From JAHFUI01 sp041485905 (GTDB taxonomy: Bacteria > Acidobacteriota > Vicinamibacteria > Vicinamibacterales > CAVVIG01), in contig JBGPKK010000006.1 in the NCBI GenBank assembly GCA_041485905.1, positions 1-57,911 on the forward strand: a DNA stretch of 57,911 nucleotides, written 5' to 3'. Of the stretch, positions 25,858 through 32,781 are shown piece by piece (positions within the stretch are counted from its first letter, which is position 1; the number at the start of each line of letters is the position of its first letter). The notes under the pieces are model-generated. The model saw only the letters and a list, made by a program, of their open reading frames with translations, was not told the origin of the DNA and ran no database searches. Position numbers and translations under genes: made by a program.

Positions 25858-26442
25858 ATGAATATTCCGTACACAGTTGAAGAACGACCCGACACCGGGT
25901 TGGCGAACGGCAGGCTCGGCATCTGGTTGTTTCTGGCCTCCGAGGTGATGTTGTTCGGGGCCCTGTTCTCGACCTACATCATCCTGCGCGTCGGCGCGCT
26001 CGAATGGCCGCACGGCGAGTTGAGCATCACGCTGGGCGCCATCAACACCGTCATCCTCATCTCGTCATCGGTGACCATGGTGATGGCGTGGGCGTCGCTG
26101 AAGATGCGCGAGTGGGGCAAGCACCGCCTCTACCTGGCCCTGACGTTCGTGCTGGCGCTGGTCTTCTTGATCAACAAGTACTTCGAGTACTCGGCCCACC
26201 TCGCGGGGGGTGAAGGCCCCTGGCACAGCACCTTCCTGGCGATCTACTTCACGCTGACCGGTCTGCACGGCCTGCACATCGTCTGCGGGATGATCGTGAT
26301 GGGGTACTTCCTGGGCCCCGGCGCGAAGATGTGGAAGACGAGCCCGGAACAGTTCGTGAACCGGATCGAGTACACGGGGTTGTACTGGCACTTCGTGGAC
26401 CTTGTGTGGATCTTTCTGTTCCCGGTGTTGTATTTGTTGTAG
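25858..26442 (+). CDS. ctaE: Cytochrome c oxidase subunit III
   Basis: 194 residues, five membrane helices, the short form of subunit III typical of caa3-type enzymes. Family motifs are LGIWLFLASEVMLFGALFSTY, FLINKYFEYSAH and FTLTGLHGLHIVCGM, with YWHFVDLVWIFLFPVLYL at the end. The start is the ATG at 25858; an upstream in-frame ATG would lie inside the heptad repeat. Confidence 0.95.
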   Translation: MNIPYTVEERPDTGLANGRLGIWLFLASEVMLFGALFSTYIILRVGALEWPHGELSITLGAINTVILISSSVTMVMAWASLKMREWGKHRLYLALTFVLALVFLINKYFEYSAHLAGGEGPWHSTFLAIYFTLTGLHGLHIVCGMIVMGYFLGPGAKMWKTSPEQFVNRIEYTGLYWHFVDLVWIFLFPVLYLL

Positions 26443-26504
26443 GGGCGGGGTTGAAACCCCGCCCCTGCGCGATGGGTGTGTAGCGACCGGTCTTTAGACC
26501 GGTC
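26442..26504. repeat. Two perfect intergenic hairpins between ctaE and ctaF
   Basis: GGGGCGGGG-TTGAAA-CCCCGCCCC (26442-26465) starts on the last base of the ctaE stop codon. GACCGGTC-TTTA-GACCGGTC lies at 26485-26504. No T tract follows either, so they are not typical terminators; they resemble REP-type elements. Confidence 0.8.
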
Positions 26505-26516
26505 CGGAGCCAAGGA

Positions 26517-26858
26517 ATGCATTCTGATCCGGCTGCAATCAAGAAAAGCGTGCGCGGGTACTTCATGATCGGCGCCGCGCTGCTGGTGTTTACAGGCATC
26601 ACCGTGGCCGCCAACCGGTTCCACTTCGTGGTCCCCGTGGCGATCACCGTGGCGTTGATCATTGCGGCCATGAAGGGATCGATGGTTGCGGCGGTGTTCA
26701 TGCACCTCAACCACGAGAAGCGCTGGATCTACGGCGCTTTGCTGCTGACGGTCGTCTTCTTCATCGTCTTGATGTTCGTGCCGTTGCTGACGGTGCTCGA
26801 TCACATCGGGACGCCGCTCGACACGCTGCGCGCGGCGGGAGAGCGCGCGGGGCATTGA
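26517..26858 (+). CDS. ctaF: Cytochrome c oxidase subunit IV (prokaryotic type)
   Basis: 113 residues with three membrane helices: GYFMIGAALLVFTGITVAAN, FVVPVAITVALIIAAMKGSMVAAVFMHL and ALLLTVVFFIVLMFVPLL. The motif KGSMVAAVFMHLNHEKRW is typical of COX4-pro subunits. It lies 74 bp after ctaE and 1 bp before the next gene. Confidence 0.85.
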   Translation: MHSDPAAIKKSVRGYFMIGAALLVFTGITVAANRFHFVVPVAITVALIIAAMKGSMVAAVFMHLNHEKRWIYGALLLTVVFFIVLMFVPLLTVLDHIGTPLDTLRAAGERAGH

Positions 26859-26859
26859 G

Positions 26860-27057
26860 ATGTCGCTGAGGGCGTTTCATCTGCTGTTCATCGCGTTGTC
26901 GGTCATCCTGGCGGCGTTCTGCGCCGCGTGGGCGATGGGCCAATACCGCGTGGATCACCGGCCGCTGTTGATCGCGGGCGCCATCGCCTCGCTCGCCGCT
27001 GCGTGCGTCCTGGCAGTCTACGGCACGGCGTTTCAGCGGAAGACGCGGAACTTGTAG
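26860..27057 (+). CDS. Small two-helix membrane protein in the oxidase operon
   Basis: 65 residues with two helices (LLFIALSVILAAFCAAWAMG and LLIAGAIASLAAACVLAVYG) and a basic end (FQRKTRNL). It starts 1 bp after ctaF. I recognise no named family; from its position it is probably an accessory subunit or assembly factor. Confidence 0.75.
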   Translation: MSLRAFHLLFIALSVILAAFCAAWAMGQYRVDHRPLLIAGAIASLAAACVLAVYGTAFQRKTRNL

Positions 27058-27064
27058 GCGGGGG

Positions 27065-27349
27065 ATGCTGCGCAAGGGCCTGTTCACAGCCGTTCTCGTC
27101 GTCGCTTCCGGCGCGCCGCGCGCGGTCCTCGCCTGTCCGGTGTGCTTCGGCCAGAGCGACTCGCCGATGGCCTGGAGCGTGAACATGGGCATCTTCGCGA
27201 TGCTGGTGGTGGTCGGCGGCGTCATGGTCGGCTTCGCGAGCTTTTTCGTGCATCTCTTCCGGCGGGCCCGTCTCGCCGAACAATCCTGTCCGGCTGAAGT
27301 AGGTCCGGTTAAAGCCGGACCCCACGTACGATACGGGGGAACGGTGTAA
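27065..27349 (+). CDS. Small membrane protein with CPVCFG motif; C-terminus made of repeat sequence
   Basis: 94 residues. A signal-like N-terminus (GLFTAVLVVASGAPRAVLA) leads to CPVCFGQSDSPMAW, then one helix (MGIFAMLVVVGGVMVGFASFFV). The CxxC could bind metal or form a disulfide during oxidase assembly (inference). The last 20 residues or so (CPAEVGPVKAGPHVRYGG) are encoded by an R1 palindrome and are probably a late addition to the gene. The last base overlaps the ctaC ATG. GGGGG directly precedes the ATG, so the start is not certain. Confidence 0.72.
   Translation: MLRKGLFTAVLVVASGAPRAVLACPVCFGQSDSPMAWSVNMGIFAMLVVVGGVMVGFASFFVHLFRRARLAEQSCPAEVGPVKAGPHVRYGGTV
27288..27330. repeat. R1 palindromic repeat inside the 3' end of a coding sequence
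   Basis: GTCCGGCTGAAGTAGGTCCG continues into GTTAAAGCCGGACC and ends CCACGTACG. A compound hairpin (GGTCCGGTTAAAGCCGGACC) forms the core. It encodes the last residues of the CPVCFG protein. Confidence 0.75.
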
Positions 27350-28134
27350 TGCTGAACTATCTCGGGTTGCCGGCGGCCGCATCGTCGCATGCCGGCGAAA
27401 TCGATCAGATGATGGTGCTGGTGCACTGGCTCATGCTCGTGCTGTTTGTCGGCTGGGGCGCGTTCTTTCTGTTCGTGCTCGTCCGGTTCCGGCGCGGCGC
27501 CAACCCGAAGGCGAACTACGCCGGCGCGAAAGGGAAGTTCGCCAAGTCAACCGAGGTTGCGGTGGCCGTCGTGGAGATCGCGCTGCTGGTCTTCTATGCC
27601 ATTCCCGCGTGGGCGACGCGCGTCAGGCAGTTCCCCTCGGAAAACGAAGCCACGGTTGTGCGCGTGGTCGGCGAGCAGTTCGCGTGGAACATCCACTATG
27701 CGGGGCCGGACGGCAAATTCGGGCGCACCGACGTGAAGCTCGTGTCTGCTGACAATCCTCTCGGCCTCGACCGCACCGATCCCAACGCCAAGGACGACAT
27801 CAGCGCGCCCAACCAGATGCACGTGCCGGTCAATCGTCCCGTGCTCGTCCACCTCTCGAGCAAGGACGTCATCCACAGCTTCGGCCTTTACGAAATGCGG
27901 GTGAAGCAGGACGCGATTCCGGGGATGCAGATTCCGGTCTGGTTCATTCCGACGGTGACGACGAGCGAGATGCGTCAGAAGCTGGGCAAGGCCGATTTCG
28001 ACTATGAAATCGCCTGCTCGCAGCTGTGCGGATTGGGCCACTACCGCATGCGCGGCTTCCTCACCGTGGACAGCGCCGAGGATTTCAGCAAGTGGATCGC
28101 CGATCAGGAGAAGGAACTCAAGGCCGGAAATTAG
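27349..28134 (+). CDS. ctaC: Cytochrome c oxidase subunit II
   Basis: 261 residues. Two membrane helices (LVHWLMLVLFVGWGAFFLFV and VVEIALLVFYAIPAWA) precede the periplasmic CuA domain. CuA ligands are His176 (VIHSFG), Cys223, Cys227, His231 and Met234 in CSQLCGLGHYRM. The aromatic patch QFAWNIHY is unusual for the usual QWxWxxxY motif but conserved in position. No cytochrome c domain is fused, so the electron donor must be separate. It is unusual that subunit II is last in the operon. Confidence 0.95.
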   Translation: MLNYLGLPAAASSHAGEIDQMMVLVHWLMLVLFVGWGAFFLFVLVRFRRGANPKANYAGAKGKFAKSTEVAVAVVEIALLVFYAIPAWATRVRQFPSENEATVVRVVGEQFAWNIHYAGPDGKFGRTDVKLVSADNPLGLDRTDPNAKDDISAPNQMHVPVNRPVLVHLSSKDVIHSFGLYEMRVKQDAIPGMQIPVWFIPTVTTSEMRQKLGKADFDYEIACSQLCGLGHYRMRGFLTVDSAEDFSKWIADQEKELKAGN

Positions 28135-28135
28135 A

Positions 28136-28215
28136 GGTCGGGTGGGTCGGGTAGGGCAGGTGGGCCGCGTTTAAACCCACCAGACCTACCTGACCCCACC
28201 AGACCTACCTGACCC
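28136..28215. repeat. Intergenic short-unit inverted repeat array
   Basis: The right half is two exact 19-bp copies of CCACCAGACCTACCTGACC. The left half (GGTCGGGTAGGGCAGGTGGG) is roughly complementary. The GTG start of the next gene lies 2 bp after it. Confidence 0.75.
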
Positions 28216-28217
28216 AA

Positions 28218-29303
28218 GTGATCCGCCCCGTCAAGACGATCGACGCGCACGCGGCCGGCGAGCCTCTCCGCCTGATCGTCGACGGGTGTCCAGCCCCGCA
28301 GGGGCGCACGATGCTCGAGAAGCGCGAGTGGATGAGGAGGAAACAGGATCACCTCCGCCGCGCGTTGATGCTCGAACCGCGTGGCCACGCCGATATGTCC
28401 GGCGCGCTTCTCACCGAACCGGTCTCGCCCGGCTCCCACGTCGGCGTGCTGTTCATGCACAACGACGGCTACAGCACCATGTGCGGCCACGCCGTCATCG
28501 CAGTGGCCACGATCGCGCTCGAGCGCGGTCTACTCGTGCCCGGCGGCGACGGGCGAACGATCGTCTTCGACTCGCCGGCGGGTACCGTTCGCGCCACAGC
28601 GAGTCTAGCGCCTGCGGCCACGCCTCGCGCGCGTGAGCGCACAGCTCGCGAGGCGTCGGCGAGCGGGGGTGGGGCCCCGCGAGAAGGTCATGAATGCCGT
28701 GACACCAAAGTCGAGCGCGTCGCGTTCGAGAACGTCCCCTCCTTTGTGCTCCATCCCGGACTCGTCGTGAAGCTCGGGAGCCGGCAGATTCGCGCTGACA
28801 TCGCATTCGGCGGAGCCTTTTACGCCATCGTCGACAGCGAGGCCGTCGGTCTGCCCATCGATGCGGCGCACGTTCCAGAGCTCCGCCGCGTTGGGATGGA
28901 CATCATGCGCGCGATCGAAACCGCGCACCAGATCACGCACCCGCTCGAGCCGGAGCTGGGTGGGATTGACGGCACGATCTTTACGGGGCCGCCCGACGAT
29001 TCGCGGGCCGATTTGAGAAACGTGACGATCTTCGCCGGCGGCCAGGTCGACCGCTCACCCTGCGGCACCGGCACGGCGGCGGTGATGGCGGTGATCGACG
29101 CCATGGGATTGCTCGGCGACGACAGATCCTTCGTGCACGAGAGCGTCGTCGGCACGCTGTTCAACGGCAGGGTGACTGGACGGACCCAGGTGGGCGAGTA
29201 TCACGCGATCGTGGCGGAGATAGACGGATCGGCGTGGATCACCGGGGAGCACACGTTTCTGATTGACGAAGACGATCCGCTCAGGGAGGGATTTCACCTA
29301 TAG
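28218..29303 (+). CDS. Proline racemase family protein (4-hydroxyproline epimerase type) with repeat insertion
   Basis: 361 residues from a GTG. Both catalytic cysteines of racemases and epimerases are present: Cys89 in MCGHAVIAV and Cys282 in DRSPCGTGTA. The second Cys argues against the trans-3-hydroxyproline dehydratase branch, which has Thr at that position in the first site. It would interconvert L-proline or hydroxyproline with the D form (exact substrate unknown). Residues about 128-162, between FDSPAGTVRATA and VERVAFENVPSF, are extra and come from R3-type repeat sequence. The gene is convergent with ggt. Confidence 0.87.
   Translation: MIRPVKTIDAHAAGEPLRLIVDGCPAPQGRTMLEKREWMRRKQDHLRRALMLEPRGHADMSGALLTEPVSPGSHVGVLFMHNDGYSTMCGHAVIAVATIALERGLLVPGGDGRTIVFDSPAGTVRATASLAPAATPRARERTAREASASGGGAPREGHECRDTKVERVAFENVPSFVLHPGLVVKLGSRQIRADIAFGGAFYAIVDSEAVGLPIDAAHVPELRRVGMDIMRAIETAHQITHPLEPELGGIDGTIFTGPPDDSRADLRNVTIFAGGQVDRSPCGTGTAAVMAVIDAMGLLGDDRSFVHESVVGTLFNGRVTGRTQVGEYHAIVAEIDGSAWITGEHTFLIDEDDPLREGFHL
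28600..28703. repeat. R3-type insertion inside the proline racemase gene
   Basis: It contains a palindromic arm pair GCCTCGCG...CGCGAGGC (28622-28654) and then 25 nt (28659-28683) that are the exact reverse complement of ctaA bases 11488-11512. The reading frame is kept. Confidence 0.8.
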
Positions 29304-29365
29304 GGCAAAGAGCATAGCGCATAGGGCATAGCCCCTTTACCCTCAGCCCTTTGCCCTCAGCCCTT
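29304..29365. repeat. Heptad-repeat inverted array between convergent genes
   Basis: GCATAGC, GCATAGG and GCATAGC units are followed by CCCTCAG, CCCTTTG, CCCTCAG and CCCTT units; GGGCAAAG on the left pairs with CTTTGCCC on the right. It sits between the stop codons of the racemase and ggt genes, so it may act as a two-way terminator. Confidence 0.75.
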
Positions 29366-31120
29366 CTAGTATCCGATCGCGAGTCCGTCCTTCCGCGGAT
29401 CCGAGCCGCCCATGAGCACGCCGGTGCGCGGATCGATCAGGATGCCCTGAAATCCGCCGAACGCGCCGATGCTTTCCGAGACGTGGTGACCGCGCCGGGT
29501 GAGACCCGTCCTGGCCGACTGTGTCACCGCACTCTCGACCAACAGGCCGTCGCTTCCGTGATGGACGCGCGCCGCCTCGCCGGCCTCCTGAATGTTCATC
29601 CCGAAGTCGATGAGATTCATCAGCACCTGGGTGTGTCCCTGCGCCTGGTGGTCGCCGCCCATGACCCCGAACGACACCCACGGTTGGCCGCCCTTCATGA
29701 CGAACGACGGCACGAGCGTGTGCATCGGCCGCTTGTGCGGCGCGATGCGATCGGGATGTCCCGGCGTGAGCGTGAACAGCGCACCGCGGTTGTGCAGCGC
29801 GATTCCGGTGTCGCCGGCGACGATGCCCGATCCGAATTCGGAGAAGAGCGACTGGATCAATGAGACGACATTGCCGCTGCCGTCGGCGACCGTCATGTAG
29901 ATGGTGTCGCCATGATCGCGGCCCGTCAGATTCTCGCCACGCTCATCCCGGTCCGTGCCTGATGCCACGCGCGAGATGACCGCGGGACCGTATCGCTCGG
30001 CTGCGTGCGCGGGGTTGATCTCTTTACGGCGGACGGCCGCGTACTCCTTGGAGATCAGCGTCTTGAGCACGGCCGGCGGAACATCAGCCGGGTCCGCCAG
30101 GTACGCCGCGCGATCCGCGAACGCGATCCGCTTGGCTTCCACGAGCAGGTGCAGGTATTCCGCCGAGTTGTGGCCGAGCGACGCGAGGTCGAACCCTTCG
30201 AGAATGTTCAGCATCTCGAGCGTCACGAAACCCTGAGTGTTCGGCGGCAACTCAAAGACGTCGTAGCCGCGGTAGGTGGTCGAGATCGGCTGCACCCAGT
30301 CGGACGTGTGTGCGCTGAAGTCGCGGGCCTCGAGCAGGCCGTCGCGCGCCTTCATGTCGGCGACGATCGCGGCGGCAATGGGCCCTTTGTAAAAGGCGTC
30401 CCGTCCGCCGGACGCGATTTGCTGCAGCGTCGCGGCGAGGTTCGGATTCGCGAAGATCTCGCCCGGCCGCGGGGCGCGCCCGCGCGGCAGGAACGTCCGC
30501 GCGGCGGCCGGATCGGCGGCGAGCTTGCCCGCGGCAGCGACCCACTGCCCGCTGATGATTTCCGACACCGCGTAACCGTTCCTGGCGTAGTCGATCGCCG
30601 GGGCGAGCAGGCGGGACAGCGGCATCGTGCCGTACGCGGACAGCAGCGCGTCCCAGCCATCGACGACCCCGGGGACGGTCACGGAGTACACGCCGCTCGT
30701 GGGAATGGTGGCCAGCCCGCGCGCGGCGAATGCTTCCGGCGTCGCGGCGTAGGCCGATCGACCGCTCGCGTTCAGTCCGCGCAGCGCCTTCGCCTTCGCG
30801 TCGTAGACGATCGCAAACAGATCGCCGCCGATGCCGGTCATCGTCGGCTCGACGACCGCGAGCACCGAGGCCGCGGCGATGGCCGCGTCGATCGCGTTGC
30901 CGCCATCCTGCAGCACCTTGAGGCCCGCGGCCGACGCCAGCGGCTGGCTTGTCGCAATCATGCCGTGACGTGCCATCACGACCGATCGCGTCGAATGAGG
31001 ATTGGCCGCCGGGCGATCGCCGGGGTGCGGGAGAGGAGAGCCCGCTCGTTGAGCCGATGACGCGTCCATGATAGCAATGCCCAGCAATGCTGCCGGAAGA
31101 CCGAGCGCGAGAGATTTCAT
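29366..31120 (-). CDS. ggt: Gamma-glutamyltransferase
   Basis: 584 residues from the ATG at 31120 (GAGAGG upstream, then a signal peptide); a longer frame to 31201 would overlap the upstream gene. It cleaves or transfers the gamma-glutamyl group of glutathione in the periplasm. The precursor self-cleaves before the catalytic Thr, here Thr406 in RDHGDTIYMTVAD. FGSGIVAGDTGIALHNR follows, and the substrate loop MGGSDPRKDGLAIGY is near the end. It lies 13 bp after cyaY on the same strand. Confidence 0.93.
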   Translation of the reverse strand: MKSLALGLPAALLGIAIMDASSAQRAGSPLPHPGDRPAANPHSTRSVVMARHGMIATSQPLASAAGLKVLQDGGNAIDAAIAAASVLAVVEPTMTGIGGDLFAIVYDAKAKALRGLNASGRSAYAATPEAFAARGLATIPTSGVYSVTVPGVVDGWDALLSAYGTMPLSRLLAPAIDYARNGYAVSEIISGQWVAAAGKLAADPAAARTFLPRGRAPRPGEIFANPNLAATLQQIASGGRDAFYKGPIAAAIVADMKARDGLLEARDFSAHTSDWVQPISTTYRGYDVFELPPNTQGFVTLEMLNILEGFDLASLGHNSAEYLHLLVEAKRIAFADRAAYLADPADVPPAVLKTLISKEYAAVRRKEINPAHAAERYGPAVISRVASGTDRDERGENLTGRDHGDTIYMTVADGSGNVVSLIQSLFSEFGSGIVAGDTGIALHNRGALFTLTPGHPDRIAPHKRPMHTLVPSFVMKGGQPWVSFGVMGGDHQAQGHTQVLMNLIDFGMNIQEAGEAARVHHGSDGLLVESAVTQSARTGLTRRGHHVSESIGAFGGFQGILIDPRTGVLMGGSDPRKDGLAIGY

Positions 31121-31133
31121 GACGTGCCGCCTC

Positions 31134-31454
31134 TCAGAGTTGAAGATGCACGCGCGCCAGCCGCTCGAGCAGCTGCGGCAGCGTCTCGGTGCCGAGCGCA
31201 AAGGCGCCGAGCTCCGGCGCCCACGAGAGTTTATAACTCTTCGCCATGGCCGAGACCCAGATTTGCCGGACGGGAGCGTTGGGCGAGACGACGAACCGCG
31301 CCTCGGACGGCTCCTCGAAGAGGAGGTTCAGGACGCCGTCCTGCATCTCGATTTCGAAGCCTTCGTTGTCGGCGGGCGCCATGAGCGCGCGGCGTGCCTG
31401 CTCGATCGCTGCATCGCTCTTGACGCGGAATTCCTGTTCGGTGAGAGCAGCCAT
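31134..31454 (-). CDS. cyaY: Frataxin-like protein
   Basis: 106 residues, the usual length of bacterial frataxin. The fold pattern matches CyaY: acidic first helix (LTEQEFRVKSDAAIEQARRA), strands FEIEMQDGVLNLLF and EARFVVSPNAPVRQIWVSAM, then YKLSWAPELGAF and a C-terminal helix (LPQLLERLARVHLQL). Frataxins bind iron and regulate Fe-S cluster assembly. It sits 2 bp after the VWFA gene and 13 bp before ggt, so the three are probably cotranscribed. Confidence 0.82.
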   Translation of the reverse strand: MAALTEQEFRVKSDAAIEQARRALMAPADNEGFEIEMQDGVLNLLFEEPSEARFVVSPNAPVRQIWVSAMAKSYKLSWAPELGAFALGTETLPQLLERLARVHLQL

Positions 31455-31456
31455 GG

Positions 31457-32359
31457 CTACTGCGCATTCGGGAGCTTGTCGGCGTCCCCGACGTAGCTCT
31501 TGCGCGCTCGCGCCGTCATCCCCGGCTGCTTCATCCGGATCGTCAGTTTGTGCACCTTGCCGTCGAGCAACGGCGGCGTGAAACCGATCACGTACTGGCC
31601 GTGCAGCTCCTGGGCGACCCGCGTGAAGGTGGGCGCCAGGTCGGTGGTCTTCTTCAACTCGAAATAGCCCCCGCCCGTCTCATCGGCAATCTTCTTCAAT
31701 CCGCTGTCCGGCTTGCTGCGCACCATCCGCTGACCATCGAAGTAATTGCTCTCGAGGCCAATCGCGTACACCATCACTTCTTCGGCGCGGGCCCGGTCCA
31801 TCACTGTCCCCAGCCGCACCCGGCTTTCCGTGTCGTCGCCGTCGGTAAAGACGAGCACCACCCGTCGTCCCGACTTCCCGTGCAGCTCGTCGAGGCTGAG
31901 CGACACCGCGTCCCAAAGCCGCGTGCCGTTGCCGTAATCGAGCTCCTTGACCGCAGTCACGAGCTCGTCGCGATTGTTCGTGAAGTGCGAGCTGATGAAG
32001 ATCTTGTCGTTGAACGCGCCCACGCGGCCCTTGTCTGCCGGAAGGAGCCGGATCAGGAACTGCTCGGCCGCGCTCTTCAGCAGCGCGATCGACGCGGTCA
32101 TGCTTCCGCTCGTATCCAGCATGACGACAACGGTGACCGGCTGAATGTCGTCCTGGAAAAACACCACCGGCTGTGGCTTGTCGTTGTCGAGGACCTCGAA
32201 GTCCTCTTTGACGAGGCTCGGCACGAGGCGGCCCTGCCCGTCGGTGACGGTCGCGAACACCGACACGATTTGAGTGCCGCCCTTGAAGGTTGGCTGCTGC
32301 TGCGCCGCGATCGCGGCGGCGAACAGAATCGAGCAGACGAGGCCGATCCGCAGGCTCAT
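31457..32359 (-). CDS. VWFA-related Acidobacterial-type protein with intact MIDAS
   Basis: 300 residues. A signal peptide (to IAAQQ) is followed by the typical entry strand (FKGGTQIVSVFATVTDGQG). Unlike the two VWFA proteins at the left of the window, it has a clear metal-ion site, VVVMLDTSGSMTAS (DxSxS), with LVFTDGDDTES as the later MIDAS loop. A beta-rich C-terminal part (QYVIGFTPPLLDGKVHKLTI) completes the family pattern. It heads the VWFA-cyaY-ggt group. Confidence 0.88.
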   Translation of the reverse strand: MSLRIGLVCSILFAAAIAAQQQPTFKGGTQIVSVFATVTDGQGRLVPSLVKEDFEVLDNDKPQPVVFFQDDIQPVTVVVMLDTSGSMTASIALLKSAAEQFLIRLLPADKGRVGAFNDKIFISSHFTNNRDELVTAVKELDYGNGTRLWDAVSLSLDELHGKSGRRVVLVFTDGDDTESRVRLGTVMDRARAEEVMVYAIGLESNYFDGQRMVRSKPDSGLKKIADETGGGYFELKKTTDLAPTFTRVAQELHGQYVIGFTPPLLDGKVHKLTIRMKQPGMTARARKSYVGDADKLPNAQ

Positions 32360-32389
32360 GTCCTCAGCTTACCGCAATCGGCAGCTGAC

Positions 32390-32575
32390 CTGTCGTCGAG
32401 TCGCCGAGCACGACAATCTGCCGTCGGGGGTCGACCCAGAAAAATGTGTTGTCGACTCCCGCCCAGCTGAAGCTGCCAGCCGTGCGTCCGTCCGGCGATG
32501 TGGGACGCGCCGCCAATTGAAACCCCAGGCCCCAGGTGTCGCGTCCGGCGCCCAGCGGGAACGGGTTCGTCCGCG
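32390..32575 (-). pseudogene. Remnant of a serine beta-lactamase-like hydrolase gene
   Basis: In one minus-strand frame the segment reads NPFPLGAGRDTWGLGFQLAA, then GRTAGSFSWAGVDNTFFWVD and PRRQIVV. This matches the C-terminal part of class C beta-lactamase/esterase proteins (GLGF, SAGSxSWAGxxNTxFWVDP). The catalytic SxxK and YxN regions are missing, and the usual end after RQIVAV is lost. The rest of 32360-32781 holds no gene. Confidence 0.55.
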
Positions 32576-32743
32576 CGGCGTCGACCGCCGGGACCTCCTT
32601 GCGCTCCGACCGCGGAATCGAGCCGTTGAACCAGGGCGGTTGCGCCGGCGGCGGACAGGGGTCGGCGGTGCGGCTGGAGAACCGGTAGAATCTATCCCCG
32701 ACTTGACCGGTCGGATATCCCGGAGTACACTGGATTCTCATCC

Positions 32744-32758
32744 TGAGACTGAGTCTCA
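32744..32758. promoter_or_regulatory. Candidate Fur-type operator
   Basis: TGAGACTGAGTCTCA is a 7-1-7 inverted repeat with the same geometry as the Fur consensus TGATAATNATTATCA. It ends 23 bp before the start of the FTR1 iron permease gene. The regulator is inferred from spacing and context. Confidence 0.5.
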
Positions 32759-32781
32759 ATTTACAAGGCACGCGCATCATC

